Source: Cellulomonas wangsupingiae
GTDB taxonomy: Bacteria > Actinomycetota > Actinomycetes > Actinomycetales > Cellulomonadaceae
DNA: 64,000 nt
Assembly: GCF_024508275.1 (NCBI RefSeq)
Contig: NZ_CP101989.1
Span: forward strand, 3,906,001-3,970,000
Reading direction: 5' to 3'
Shown here: one piece after another, positions 15,590 through 24,567 of the stretch
Numbering within the stretch: position 1 is the first letter of the stretch
Layout of the letters: the number at the start of each line of letters is the position of its first letter
Program-made: the position numbers and the translations under genes
The notes under the pieces: model-generated
Told to the model about the DNA's origin: nothing
Seen by the model: the letters and a program-made list of their open reading frames with translations, nothing else
The model's database searches: none

Positions 15590-15619
15590 CGCCCCCGTGC
15601 CGACGTCGGCACGGGGGCG
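15590..15619 (-). terminator. Terminator hairpin of the CsbD gene
   Basis: CGCCCCCGTGCCGAC (15590-15604) is directly followed by its exact reverse complement (15605-15619), a 30-base palindrome that folds to a strong stem-loop about 40 bases after the csbD-like stop codon. Confidence 0.8.
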
Positions 15620-15659
15620 GGCGGGAAGGCGGTGCGACCTGTCGTCGGCCGCGCACGCG

Positions 15660-15830
15660 TCAGCGGAAGGCGTCCTTGACGTCGTCGCCGGCCTGCTTGA
15701 GGTTCGCCGTCGACTGCTGCGCCTTGCCGTCGGCCTCGCGCTCCTCGTCGCCCGTCGCCTTGCCCAGCGCCTCGTTCGCCTTGCCCTGCGCCTCCTCGGC
15801 GCCGTGCTTGATCTTGTCGTCGAGACCCAT
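15660..15830 (-). CDS. CsbD-family stress protein
   Basis: A 56-residue hydrophilic protein, MGLDDKIKHGAEEAQGKANE at the start and ending KQAGDDVKDAFR, matching the CsbD family of small, helical, general-stress proteins. It has no membrane segment. GAAGGGAAG precedes the ATG. It follows the acyltransferase gene on the same strand with its own spacing and ends at a strong hairpin. The molecular role of CsbD proteins is unknown. Confidence 0.9.
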   Translation of the reverse strand: MGLDDKIKHGAEEAQGKANEALGKATGDEEREADGKAQQSTANLKQAGDDVKDAFR

Positions 15831-15863
15831 GGGAGCTTCCCTTCGTCGGTGAACACCCAGACG

Positions 15864-16463
15864 CTAGGACGGGTCGGGCGTCCCCGCATCCGCAGCGCCC
15901 TCGTCCCGCAGGCGGGGCTCCGTGCGACGCGACGGCGTGTGACCGGCCTTGTCGGCGTAGAACGCCCGGACGACATCCATGTCCGCCCGGACGTCGCCCG
16001 TGACCGTCAGCGTCGGCCCCAGGCCCGCCGTCATCGTCGTGCGGTCCACGTAGCCCAGCGTCACCGGGAGGCCCGTGGCGCGGGCGATGCGGTAGAACCC
16101 CGACTTCCAGCCGGAGCCGGACCGCGAGCCCTCGGGGGTCACCACGAGGTAGAAGTGCTCGCCGTCCCCCAGGCGCGCGACGAGGTCCTCCACGAGGCCC
16201 GCGGGGTCGCGCCGGTCCACCGGGATGCCCCCGAGCGCGCGCATGAGCGGGCCGGCCGGTCCGCGGAAGAGCGTGTGCTTGCCGAGCCACCGGAACGGCA
16301 GCTCCGCCTCCCACGCGATCGCGAGCATCAGGACGAAGTCCCAGTTGGACGTGTGCGGCGCCCCGAGGATCACACCGGCACCGTCGCGCGGCACGCGCTC
16401 CGTCCGCAGCGTCCACCGGCTCACGCGCCAGTACGCGCGGGCGACCGCCCGGCGGGCGCTCAC
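15864..16463 (-). CDS. Lysophospholipid acyltransferase family protein
   Basis: A 199-residue PlsC-like acyltransferase. Motif I is HTSNWD (HX4D), a substrate-binding region GKHTLFRGPAGPLMRALGGIPVDR follows (quoted in part), and motif III TPEGSRS corresponds to the conserved EGTR-like element. It would acylate lysophosphatidate or a related acceptor at the membrane face. The GTG start overlaps the stop of the phytochrome gene (GTGA), so it is translationally coupled to a light-responsive phosphatase, an unusual pairing. Confidence 0.85.
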   Translation of the reverse strand: MSARRAVARAYWRVSRWTLRTERVPRDGAGVILGAPHTSNWDFVLMLAIAWEAELPFRWLGKHTLFRGPAGPLMRALGGIPVDRRDPAGLVEDLVARLGDGEHFYLVVTPEGSRSGSGWKSGFYRIARATGLPVTLGYVDRTTMTAGLGPTLTVTGDVRADMDVVRAFYADKAGHTPSRRTEPRLRDEGAADAGTPDPS

Positions 16464-18754
16464 GGGCGGGCCCCCGCGGGCAGGTCGGCGTCCCGGCAGA
16501 GCAGCAGCAGCGTCATGTCGTCCTTCGAGTCCAGGTCGTGGCAGTCCGCCACGACCTCGTCGATGTCCACGGGCACGGTCGGGTCGGAGCGGTCGAAGTG
16601 CTCGATGAGCCGCCGGAGACCCGCCGCCAGAGCGGTCGACCGGGAGTCGACCATGCCGTCGCTGTACAGCACCAGCCCACCACCCGGCTCGATGTGCAGA
16701 CGCACCACCTGCGGGTCGCCCGAGCCGACGCCCACCGGCCGGTCGACCCGCATCGTCACCAGGTCCGCACCGCCGTCCGCGGTGAGCGCGAGCGGCCGGG
16801 GGTGGCCCGCGGCGGCGATCCATGCGTCACCGCTGGACGTGTCGACGACGACCGCGACGACCGTCGCCATGTCGTCCGGCATCGTGCGCCGCGCGAGCTC
16901 GTCGAGGTCGACGAGCGCCTCGCGCAGGTCCGCGCCGCGCATCAGGTACGCGCGCAAGGCGTTGCGCAGCTGGCCCATCGCGGCCGCGGCACCGATCCCG
17001 TGGCCCGCGACGTCGCCGACGATCACCGCGAACCTGCCGTCGGGCAGCTCCAGCGCGTCGTACCAGTCGCCGCCGACGCGCCCGCCCGCCGCCGGCACGT
17101 ACCGGGCCTGCAGCGCCCAGCCGGTCGGCTCCGGCAGGCGTCCCGGCAGCAACGAGAGCTGCACCGCGTGCGCCGCCGCCAGCTGCCAGCGGTTGCGCTC
17201 CAGCAGCACCTCCAGCAGCCGGCTGCGCAGGTCCTCGACGGCCCGCACGTGCTCGGGCGCCCACGGCTCGCAGCGGCCGCGCACGGTCTCGCGCCACCGG
17301 TCGAAGGACTTGCGCGGGCTGAGCCGCACGTCCGCGCCCTCGCGACGCGCGATGGCCTTGTTCTGCGGGTCCCCGCCCCAGTAGATGTCGCGCAGGTGCT
17401 CGTCACGCAGCCACACGACCATCTGCTCACCGGGCAGCCGGACCGCCAGGACACCCGCGACGCCCGGCAGCGCGGCCGCCAGCTCCGGGTCGCTCTCGGC
17501 CAGCGCGGTGCGGGTCGTCACCCGGTCCGGCTGCGCCTGCACCCACGCGCGCAGCGCACGGACGTCGACGGTCGCGTCGCCCACCGTGACCGTCCGACCG
17601 TCGGCGACGACGACGAGCCCGTGCGCGGGGACGACCGACAGCAGACCGGGGTCCTCGCCCGCGAGCGCCTCCGCGAGGCCGCGGTCCGGGTTGCGCGCCG
17701 CGGTCAGGACGCGCGCGATGTCCGCCTGGGCGGCGAGCTGGCGCTCCAGCTCACGGTCCTGCGCCCGCGCCACGAGCCGCAGCGACAGCGCCGAGCCGAG
17801 GAACTCCGCCGCGGCACGCACCCCGATCGGGACCACGTGCGGCCCCGCGTAGTGGTGGCACGCGATGAGCCCCCACAGCCGGCCGTCGCGCAGCAGCGAG
17901 ATCGACATGGACGCCCGCACGCCCATGTTCCCCAGGTACTCGACGTGCACGGGCGACACGCTGCGCAGCACGGCGTGCGTCAGGTCGAGCGGCTCGCCGG
18001 ACGCCGCGTCCACCCCGGGCACGAGGGGCGCCGGGGTGTACCCGACGTCGGGGATGATGCGGATCCAGCTGGTCTCGTACAGCGCCCTGGCCTGCGGCGG
18101 GATGTCGGAGGCGGGGTAGTGCAGGCCGAGGAACGAGTTGAGGTCCGCACGCCGGGCCTCCGCGACGACCTCGCCGTGGTGGTCCGCGTCGAAGCGGTAG
18201 ACCATCACGCGGTCGAACCCCGTCAGCTCCCGGACCTCCTGCGCGGCCACGTCGAACAGGTCCTCGAGCGAGCCGGCGTGGTTGAGCCGCTCGAGCGCGC
18301 CGCGCACCGCCTGGTAGGTGTTGGGGAACGAGAACGGCCGCGGGCCGGTCGCCGTCTCCAGCTCGACGACCAGCAGCGTCCGGCCACCGACGGCGACGCG
18401 GTGCAGCACCGCGTCGGCCACGACAGCACCGCCGGGGCCCTCGACCTCGACCGCCACCGGGTTGCGCGCCCGCAGGTCGCCGAACGTCCGGACGTGCGCG
18501 CGCACGGCCTGCGCGGCGCCGGCCCCGACGACCGCGCCGAACGGTGCGCCCACCACGTCCTCGACCGCCAGCCCCGTGAGGTCGACGACGTTCGTCGAGG
18601 CGTGCCGCACGACCAGGTCGGGCTCGGACAGCGCGAGCAGCACGCCGTGCGGCTGCACGGACCCCGGGACGCGGATCGGCTCCTGCGCGCAGGTGTCGAG
18701 GTCGGCGGGCGGCCCCGACGCCGCCGCACCCTGCCCGGCGGCCTGCTCGCTCAT
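16460..18754 (-). CDS. Bacteriophytochrome with C-terminal SpoIIE/PP2C phosphatase
   Basis: 764 residues. The PAS domain carries the biliverdin-binding Cys22 in LDTCAQEPIRVPGSVQPHG. The GAF domain has PASDIPPQAR and ACHHY, the PHY domain has the tongue motif PRKSFDRW, and a short helical linker leads to a SpoIIE-type PP2C domain with GGDWYDALELPDGR, GDVAGHGIGAAAAM and YSDGMVDSR. This is a red/far-red light sensor whose output is a serine/threonine phosphatase, usually acting on an anti-anti-sigma factor. No heme oxygenase to make biliverdin is in the window. An RsbW-like ATPase is encoded 5 kb upstream and is a possible pathway partner. Confidence 0.94.
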   Translation of the reverse strand: MSEQAAGQGAAASGPPADLDTCAQEPIRVPGSVQPHGVLLALSEPDLVVRHASTNVVDLTGLAVEDVVGAPFGAVVGAGAAQAVRAHVRTFGDLRARNPVAVEVEGPGGAVVADAVLHRVAVGGRTLLVVELETATGPRPFSFPNTYQAVRGALERLNHAGSLEDLFDVAAQEVRELTGFDRVMVYRFDADHHGEVVAEARRADLNSFLGLHYPASDIPPQARALYETSWIRIIPDVGYTPAPLVPGVDAASGEPLDLTHAVLRSVSPVHVEYLGNMGVRASMSISLLRDGRLWGLIACHHYAGPHVVPIGVRAAAEFLGSALSLRLVARAQDRELERQLAAQADIARVLTAARNPDRGLAEALAGEDPGLLSVVPAHGLVVVADGRTVTVGDATVDVRALRAWVQAQPDRVTTRTALAESDPELAAALPGVAGVLAVRLPGEQMVVWLRDEHLRDIYWGGDPQNKAIARREGADVRLSPRKSFDRWRETVRGRCEPWAPEHVRAVEDLRSRLLEVLLERNRWQLAAAHAVQLSLLPGRLPEPTGWALQARYVPAAGGRVGGDWYDALELPDGRFAVIVGDVAGHGIGAAAAMGQLRNALRAYLMRGADLREALVDLDELARRTMPDDMATVVAVVVDTSSGDAWIAAAGHPRPLALTADGGADLVTMRVDRPVGVGSGDPQVVRLHIEPGGGLVLYSDGMVDSRSTALAAGLRRLIEHFDRSDPTVPVDIDEVVADCHDLDSKDDMTLLLLCRDADLPAGARP

Positions 18755-18852
18755 CTCGCTCCGTCCCGACGCACCCGACGCGCGCCGCCCTTGCCGTGAA
18801 CGCTAATCGATGCCCGCCCGGCCGCGGTCGCCGCGGGCGACTCCTCGTCCGC

Positions 18853-19830
18853 TCAGGTGTCGAAGGGGGCGTCGAGCCAGGAATCCGGCGGCGGGACGTG
18901 GGTCTCGAGCTCGTCGAAGAGCGCGTCCGGCAGCGGTGCGGCGGCGGCGGCGAGGGTCCGCTCGACGCGCTCGGGCCTCGACATGCCGACGATCGTGGTG
19001 GCGAACCGTTCGTCGCGCAGCGAGAACTGCAGCGCCGCGGTCCCCAGGTCCGTGCCGTGCGCCGTGCACACGGCACGCATCGCGTCGACCGCGGCCAGGA
19101 CCTGCGGCGGGGCGGGCCGGTAGCCGTACGTCGTGGGCCCTCCGTGCTGGTGCGCGAGGATCCCGCCGCCGTAGACCGCGGCGTTGAGCACCCCCATGCC
19201 CTGCGCGCGCGCCTCGGCGACGAGGGGGCCCGCGGACCGGTCGACGAGCGTCCAGCGGTTGTGCACCAGCAGCACGTCGAAGACCCCGAGCGCGAGGTAG
19301 CGGGCCATCTCCTGCACGCGACCGCCCGCGAGGCCGATGGCACCGACGACGCCCGACTCCCGCAGCTCGACCAGCGCCTCGACGGCACCGTCCGGGCCCG
19401 TCAGGTCGTCGAACTCGTGGAACTCCGGGTCGTGCAGGTGGACCAGCGGCAGGTGGTCCAGCCCCAGGCGGACCCGGGACTCCTCGACCGAGCGGCGCAC
19501 GCGCTCGCCGGAGTAGTCCGCGCCGTCCGGGTCGACCTTCGTGGCGACGACGTACCCCTCGGGCACGCCGCCCGCGGCGGTCAGCGCCGCGCCGATGCGC
19601 CGCTCGCTCTCGCCGCCCGAGTAGCCGTTGGACGTGTCGAGGAGGCGGATGTCGCTGTGCAGCGCGGCGCGCACGGTGTCGATGCCACGTTCCGGCGTCA
19701 CGTCCTGCCCGAAGAGCTCCGGCATGCTGCCGAGCGGGCCCCCGCCGAGGGCGAGGGCGCTCACGGTCAGACCGGTCCCCGGGAGCGGGCGCAACCACCC
19801 CTCGTGCCCCGGCACGTGGCGTGCGGTCAT
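18853..19830 (-). CDS. Aldo/keto reductase family protein
   Basis: A 325-residue NADP-dependent oxidoreductase of the AKR (beta/alpha)8 type. Landmarks are LGGGPLGSM near the N-terminus, LLDTSNGYSGGESERRIG (the catalytic Asp and Tyr region), the VATKVDPDG strand with the catalytic Lys, and the C-terminal IVGMSRPERVE cofactor loop. It resembles D-threo-aldose 1-dehydrogenases or L-fucose dehydrogenase-like members. The ATG at 19830 has GGAGGG upstream. It is on the same strand as the penicillin-binding protein gene, 44 bp after it. Confidence 0.9.
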   Translation of the reverse strand: MTARHVPGHEGWLRPLPGTGLTVSALALGGGPLGSMPELFGQDVTPERGIDTVRAALHSDIRLLDTSNGYSGGESERRIGAALTAAGGVPEGYVVATKVDPDGADYSGERVRRSVEESRVRLGLDHLPLVHLHDPEFHEFDDLTGPDGAVEALVELRESGVVGAIGLAGGRVQEMARYLALGVFDVLLVHNRWTLVDRSAGPLVAEARAQGMGVLNAAVYGGGILAHQHGGPTTYGYRPAPPQVLAAVDAMRAVCTAHGTDLGTAALQFSLRDERFATTIVGMSRPERVERTLAAAAAPLPDALFDELETHVPPPDSWLDAPFDT

Positions 19831-19874
19831 CGTCCCTCCGAACGTCGGCGTCCCGGGGCGCGGCCCCGTGCGGC

Positions 19875-21824
19875 TCATCCGGCCAGGAACGCGCGCATCA
19901 GCGGACCGGCCGTCGTCGAACCGTAGTCCCCCTCCCCGACGAACACCGCGACGGCGAGGTCACCCTGGACGGCGATCATCCACGCGTGGTTCCGCAGGTC
20001 GTCGTCCCCGCCGAACTGCGCCGTCCCCGTCTTCGCGAGCACCGGCTCGCCGGGCACGTCCGCCAGCACCTTCGCCCCGCCCTCGGTGACGACGGCCCGC
20101 ATCATGCCCTGCAGCGCGGCGGCCTCCTCGGCCGTGAGCGGTGTCGCGTCCGGCAGGTCCGCGCCCTCGGAGTCCTCGGGCACGTCGCCGGCCGCGTCCG
20201 CGACGAGGCGCGGGACGACGGTGCGCCCGGCCGCGACGGACGCGGCGACGGTGGCCATGCCCAGCGGCGACGCGAGCACCTGCCCCTGGCCGATGACGGA
20301 CGCCGCGTGGGCGGTCGCCGACGCCTCGTCCGGGACCGTGCCGAGGAAGGCCGGGAAGCCGAGGTCCGCCTCCGGCTCGAGACCCAGCGACCGGGCCGCG
20401 GCGAGCAGGTCGCCCTGGTCGGCCAGGTCGCGCGCACCGATGAACGCCGTGTTGCAGGAGTGGGCGAACGCCGTGCGCAGGGGCACGTCGCCCTGGGCCG
20501 ACGACGGGTACCCCGGGAAGTTCCGGAACGTGCGACCGTCGACGTCGACGGTCGGCGGGCAGGTCACCGTCGAGTCCGGCGTGAGGCCCCCGCGCAGGTA
20601 CGCCAGCGCGCTGACGACCTTGAACGTCGACCCCGGCGCGTACTGCCCGACCGTCGCGGTCGAGAGCCCTTCGCCGCCGGGCCCGCTCGCGGCGGCCAGC
20701 ACCTCGCCCGTCGACGGGCGCAGGGCGACGACCGCCGCCGCCGGCACGACGGCGCCGACGACGTCCTCGGCCCGCTGCTGCAGCGTCGGGTCGAGCGTCG
20801 TGCGCAGCGGCTCGCCGGGGACGGGCTCGCTGGTGTGCAGGACGCGCTCCGAGCCCGACTCGGCGACCGCCATGACGCCCGTGCCCGGGGTGCCGCGCAG
20901 CTGCGCGTCGTACTGCCGCTGCAGGCCCGACAGCCCCACCAGGTCACCGGCGGCGACCGCACCCTCGGACGCCTCGATGATCTCGGCCGTCGCGGCGCCG
21001 ACGCCGCCCAGGATCGGTCGGGCGAACGCGCGGGTCGGCGCCAGGGGCAGCTCGTCGGGGACCACGCCGACGCCCGGCAGCCCGCCCAGGGCCGCCACGT
21101 CGTACGCCGCGTCCCCGCCGCGCACGACGATCGCCTCGACGAAGGCCCGTGGGCCGGCGCCCAGCACGCGGGTCGCGTAGGCGTCGCCGTCCATGCCGAG
21201 CGCCACCGCGAGGCCGCGTGCCGCGCCGTCGAGCTCGGCCTCGGCGACGCGGGTCTTGTCGATGCCGATGCGGGAGACGGGCCGCTTCTCGACGAGGACG
21301 GCGTCGCCCTGGCCGAGCACGTCGCCGCGCTCGGCGACCGCGCGGGTCAGGGTGAGGCGCTCACCGGCCACGAGGTCGGGCGCGAGCAGGCGCACCTCCC
21401 AGCGCGCCCGCCACGGCTGCTCCTCGTCCTCGTCGTCGCGGACGAGCTTCGCGGTCGCGGAGTACGTCCAGTCCGCGTCGGTCCCCGGCAGGTCCCACGT
21501 GACGTCGAGCCCGGCCGTGGCGGTCTTCTCGTCCTCGGCGAGCGTGACGTCGCCGACCTCCACCGTGGCGGTCGACCCGCCCAGCCCTTCGACGACGGCC
21601 GTGCGGACGGCTGCGACCTCGGCGGGCGGGGGCGCGTCGGCCGTGAACGGCACGTCCGTGAACTCCCCGGAGGCGAGCGCCGCGGCGAGCGCCTCGGCTG
21701 CAGGACGCGCGTCGGGCGTGCCCTCCGAGCACGCCACCGTCGTCGTCGCGGTGAGGGCGACGAGCGCTCCCCCCGCCGCCCACCGCCGCAGACGTGCCCG
21801 CCCCGCGCTCCGTGCCGTTCCCAC
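19875..21824 (-). CDS. Penicillin-binding transpeptidase lipoprotein with MecA_N-like domain
   Basis: 649 residues. A lipoprotein signal peptide with Cys in TTVACSEG is followed by an NTF2-like MecA_N domain (about residues 30-140), a PBP dimerisation region and a transpeptidase domain with PGSTFK (SxxK), SCN in AHSCNTAF and KTG in AKTGTAQFG. It cross-links peptidoglycan outside the membrane. The layout is that of PBP2a-like or actinobacterial PbpA-like class B enzymes, some of which tolerate beta-lactams. The GTG at 21824 was chosen because GAGGAGG lies upstream and the signal peptide then begins correctly. Confidence 0.92.
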   Translation of the reverse strand: MGTARSAGRARLRRWAAGGALVALTATTTVACSEGTPDARPAAEALAAALASGEFTDVPFTADAPPPAEVAAVRTAVVEGLGGSTATVEVGDVTLAEDEKTATAGLDVTWDLPGTDADWTYSATAKLVRDDEDEEQPWRARWEVRLLAPDLVAGERLTLTRAVAERGDVLGQGDAVLVEKRPVSRIGIDKTRVAEAELDGAARGLAVALGMDGDAYATRVLGAGPRAFVEAIVVRGGDAAYDVAALGGLPGVGVVPDELPLAPTRAFARPILGGVGAATAEIIEASEGAVAAGDLVGLSGLQRQYDAQLRGTPGTGVMAVAESGSERVLHTSEPVPGEPLRTTLDPTLQQRAEDVVGAVVPAAAVVALRPSTGEVLAAASGPGGEGLSTATVGQYAPGSTFKVVSALAYLRGGLTPDSTVTCPPTVDVDGRTFRNFPGYPSSAQGDVPLRTAFAHSCNTAFIGARDLADQGDLLAAARSLGLEPEADLGFPAFLGTVPDEASATAHAASVIGQGQVLASPLGMATVAASVAAGRTVVPRLVADAAGDVPEDSEGADLPDATPLTAEEAAALQGMMRAVVTEGGAKVLADVPGEPVLAKTGTAQFGGDDDLRNHAWMIAVQGDLAVAVFVGEGDYGSTTAGPLMRAFLAG

Positions 21825-22087
21825 CGTGTCGACCTCCTCGTCCTGGCTCCCGGGTCGCGGCCGCTGCGGGCGCGCACGCCCGCGCACGACGTCGTGGTCC
21901 GGACGAGGGAGACGGGACCGAGCCTGGCACCTCCGCCGGGCGCGAGGGGGCGCTTTGCCGTCGATCTTCACCCGTCCTCCACTCGCGGGCGCCGTCCAGG
22001 GTGCCGCCGTGCCCTCCCGGACGTGACATTCGGGACGGAACGGGACGGACGGGCACCTTCCGGTTGCACCTGGACGCACGTCCGGGA

Positions 22088-22093
22088 CACGAT
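22088..22093 (+). promoter_or_regulatory. Leaderless -10 element of a GNAT gene
   Basis: CACGAT lies six bases before the ATG at 22100, with no ribosome site between. The 275 bp between this gene and the divergent PBP gene show short GGGACGGA repeats and nothing else I recognise. Confidence 0.4.
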
Positions 22094-22099
22094 GCCCTC

Positions 22100-22753
22100 A
22101 TGGACGCAGGGGGGCCCCTTCCGGGGGAGCAGCGCGCCGCACCGTCCGACACGGTCGGGCCGCTCCACCCGCGCGACCGCGGTCAGGCCGCGGCGGTCCT
22201 CGCCGCGGCGCTCGCCGCCGACCCGGGCTACACCCATCTGTTCCCGGTGGCCGCACGGCGCGAGGGCGAGCTGCGTGCGGTCTACCGGCTGACGCTCGCC
22301 GACGGCCTGCGCCACGGGCAGGTCCTCGCCACCAAGCGCGGCGACGAGGTGACGGGCGTCCTGGCGCTGTACCCGCCGGCCACGTACCCGATGCCGCTGC
22401 GCCGCTGGGTGCGCCAGGCCGGGCGCCTGGTCCGCACCGCCGCGCTGACCAGGGAGCACAGCCCCGGGATCATCCGGTTCGGCGCGCTGACGTCGGGCGG
22501 GGTGCCGGCCGACTCCTGGTACGTCGAGGCGTTCGGGGTGCGCCCGGACCTGCAGCGGGCCGGACGCGGCAGCGCCCTCCTGCGCCGGTTCCTCGACGCC
22601 ACCGACGCGGCGGGCGCGCCCTCGTACCTCGAGACGACGAACGAGACGAACCTGGCGTACTACGCCGCGCGCGGCTACACGGACGCCCGCCCGCCGGTCC
22701 CCCTCGCGGGCGGCGGCCCCCTGCTCTACCCGATGACGCGGCCCGCGGCCTGA
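22100..22753 (+). CDS. GNAT-family N-acetyltransferase
   Basis: 217 residues with a GNAT core: the beta4 strand SWYVEAFGV, then VRPDLQRAGRGSALLRRFLD (acetyl-CoA loop Q/RxxGxG/A), and the C-terminal YLETTNETNLAYYAARGY typical of the family's beta5-alpha4. The acceptor is unknown. An ATG start with a leaderless promoter was chosen; the open frame upstream is not protein-like. Confidence 0.88.
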   Translation: MDAGGPLPGEQRAAPSDTVGPLHPRDRGQAAAVLAAALAADPGYTHLFPVAARREGELRAVYRLTLADGLRHGQVLATKRGDEVTGVLALYPPATYPMPLRRWVRQAGRLVRTAALTREHSPGIIRFGALTSGGVPADSWYVEAFGVRPDLQRAGRGSALLRRFLDATDAAGAPSYLETTNETNLAYYAARGYTDARPPVPLAGGGPLLYPMTRPAA

Positions 22754-22788
22754 GCACCGCACGACCCGCCCGACGGGCTCCCGCCCGA

Positions 22789-23637
22789 TCACGGCGCGGG
22801 CGGACCCTGGCGCACGCGCTCGAGGAGCGCCTCGGGCGTCGCGGTGGCCGGGTCCCAGAGGGCGTCGACGAACCACGTCGCCCCCGCCTCCTCGAGGGCG
22901 ACGACGTGCTCGCGCGCGGCCCCGCGGTCCGCGGGCAGCGCGCCGTGCAGGACGACGTCGAACGGTCCGGCGTCGGCGGGGCGGTGCTCGCGCACCCACG
23001 CCACGACCTCGGCCACGTCCTGCGGGGAGAGCTGGTCCATGGCGCGCTCGCCCCGCAGCTGCGGCACCACGCCGTCGAACCGTGCCGCGCGGCCCATGGA
23101 CCGCTCCGAGGGGAAGCTGCCGACGACCCACAGCGGGATGCGGGTGCGCCCGTCCGGGCGCGCCACCGGCGTGGGACGCAGCGTGAGCCCCTCGACCGTC
23201 ACGTGCGCGCCCCGGAGCTCGAGACGCTCCCCGGAGAAGGACCTGTCGAGCACCGTCAGCGCGTCGTCGAGGCGCTCGGCGCGCTCCCGGAGGGTCGCCG
23301 CCTCCCCGCTGACGGCGGCGACGGCACCGTCCATGGGCACGCCCAGCCCGACGGGGAGCACCACCCGCCCGCCCGACAGGTGGTCGACGGTGACCGCCTG
23401 CTTGGCGAACACCCACGGGCGCCGGCGCGGCAGCGCGAAGACGAGCGCACCGAGCGCCACGCGCGAGGTCCGCACGGCCGCGGCCGCGAGGACCGCCCAC
23501 GGGTCCCACGCGTCCATCCCCTCGAGGTCCACGCCGTCCCACGTGAAGAACCCGTCCCAGCCGTGGTCCTCGGCGGCCACCGCCAGGTCGACCACCTGGT
23601 GCACCGTCCCGAAGCTGCCGACGAACCCGTACCTCAT
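22789..23637 (-). CDS. LLM-class flavin-dependent oxidoreductase
   Basis: A 282-residue luciferase-like monooxygenase homologue (TIM barrel binding reduced F420 or FMN). MRYGFVGSFG, then a WDGFFTWDGV strand and LGALVFALPRRRPWVFAKQ follow the family order, with DHLSGGRVVLPVGLG as the conserved core. The ATG at 23637 has CAGGAGGAG upstream. The substrate is unknown. The 296 bp upstream, up to the next divergent gene, hold no feature I can support. Confidence 0.9.
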   Translation of the reverse strand: MRYGFVGSFGTVHQVVDLAVAAEDHGWDGFFTWDGVDLEGMDAWDPWAVLAAAAVRTSRVALGALVFALPRRRPWVFAKQAVTVDHLSGGRVVLPVGLGVPMDGAVAAVSGEAATLRERAERLDDALTVLDRSFSGERLELRGAHVTVEGLTLRPTPVARPDGRTRIPLWVVGSFPSERSMGRAARFDGVVPQLRGERAMDQLSPQDVAEVVAWVREHRPADAGPFDVVLHGALPADRGAAREHVVALEEAGATWFVDALWDPATATPEALLERVRQGPPAP

Positions 23638-23933
23638 CCCGGTCTCCTCCTGGCTGCGGCCCTCTGCAGGGCGGTCGGCACGCGCCCGAGCGTCGCCCGT
23701 GCCCCTGCCTGCCGACGCTACGCACACCCTCCGACATCGCCGTGCCCGTGGGGCCGGTAAGGTGGCGGACCGCTGGACGCTGGTCCATCATCGCCACCCG
23801 TCGCGGCGCGCCCTCAGTGGTGGGATCGCCCGCGGGCGCCTACCGTGGCCGGGAACCCTGGGCACAGGGAGGGCGGGCCGCGAGCATCCGAGGCGCTGAG
23901 ACCGGCCGCAGGGCAAGGGATCGGGGGTGTGAG

Positions 23934-24497
23934 ATGAGCGACGAGCCGCAGCTCACGGCTCCCGCAGCCGCGCCCCCCGACACCCACGCAGCCCCCGGGC
24001 ACGCCCCGATGCCGCCCCCGGTGCTGCCCCCCGACGACGCGCTGGCCCAGCCCCGGCACGGGCACAGCCTGCCCGCGTCGCACCCCCCCGACGTCTACGT
24101 CCCCCTGCGGCGCTGGGTCCTGGAGAGCCCGGAGCAGCTGCGCGCCATGCGTGCGGACCTGCGCGAGCAGCTCGCCGCGTCGGCCCCCGCGCCCGGCAGC
24201 GGCGAGGGCAGCGTGCCGGACAGCGTGGTGCTGGTGACCTCGGAGCTGGCGACGAACGCCCTCGCGCACGGGCGCCCGCCGGCGCAGGTGCACCTGCTGG
24301 TCGACGGGCACGCGGTGCTGGTCGTCGTGTCGGACGGCGACGCCGCGCACGCGCCGTTCCTGGCCGAGGGCCGCGAGCCGGGCGAGGGCGGGTTCGGCCT
24401 GCAGATCGCGCGCCGGCTGTCGTCCGACGTGGGCTGGTGGACGGACGTGGCCGGCAAGCACGTGTGGGCGACGTTCGAGGACGACCACCTCGCCTGA
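23934..24497 (+). CDS. RsbW-like ATP-binding (HATPase_c_2) protein
   Basis: 187 residues. A Pro/Ala-rich N-terminal 60 residues lead into a GHKL ATPase fold with the N box SELATNALAH, a G1-type VVVSDGD and the G2 loop GEGGFGLQIARRLS. Such proteins are serine kinases or anti-sigma factors of actinobacterial partner-switching systems. The phytochrome-linked PP2C phosphatase encoded at 16.5-18.8 kb belongs to the opposing enzyme class. No anti-anti-sigma factor or sigma-B is adjacent, so the pathway is inferred only. Confidence 0.85.
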   Translation: MSDEPQLTAPAAAPPDTHAAPGHAPMPPPVLPPDDALAQPRHGHSLPASHPPDVYVPLRRWVLESPEQLRAMRADLREQLAASAPAPGSGEGSVPDSVVLVTSELATNALAHGRPPAQVHLLVDGHAVLVVVSDGDAAHAPFLAEGREPGEGGFGLQIARRLSSDVGWWTDVAGKHVWATFEDDHLA

Positions 24498-24555
24498 GCA
24501 CCCCGCCGGGCGCACCGCGCCGCGGGACGACGCCACGCGGGCGCCGCGATGCGGG

Positions 24556-24561
24556 CAGGAT
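24556..24561 (+). promoter_or_regulatory. Leaderless -10 element of aroD
   Basis: CAGGAT lies six bases before the aroD ATG at 24568. Confidence 0.4.
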
Positions 24562-24567
24562 CAGGGC

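Noticed and set aside
15278..15976. A 232-codon minus-strand frame over the riboswitch
   Set aside because: Its translation is Arg/Thr/Ser-rich shadow sequence that reads through the aptamer and CsbD gene. The 45-codon frame has the ribosome site and better composition.
12714..17384. A 1556-codon open frame on the plus strand
   Set aside because: It runs across the flippase-like gene in another frame and over the riboswitch, CsbD, acyltransferase and phytochrome genes on the other strand. The translation is Arg/Ala-rich with no recognisable fold.
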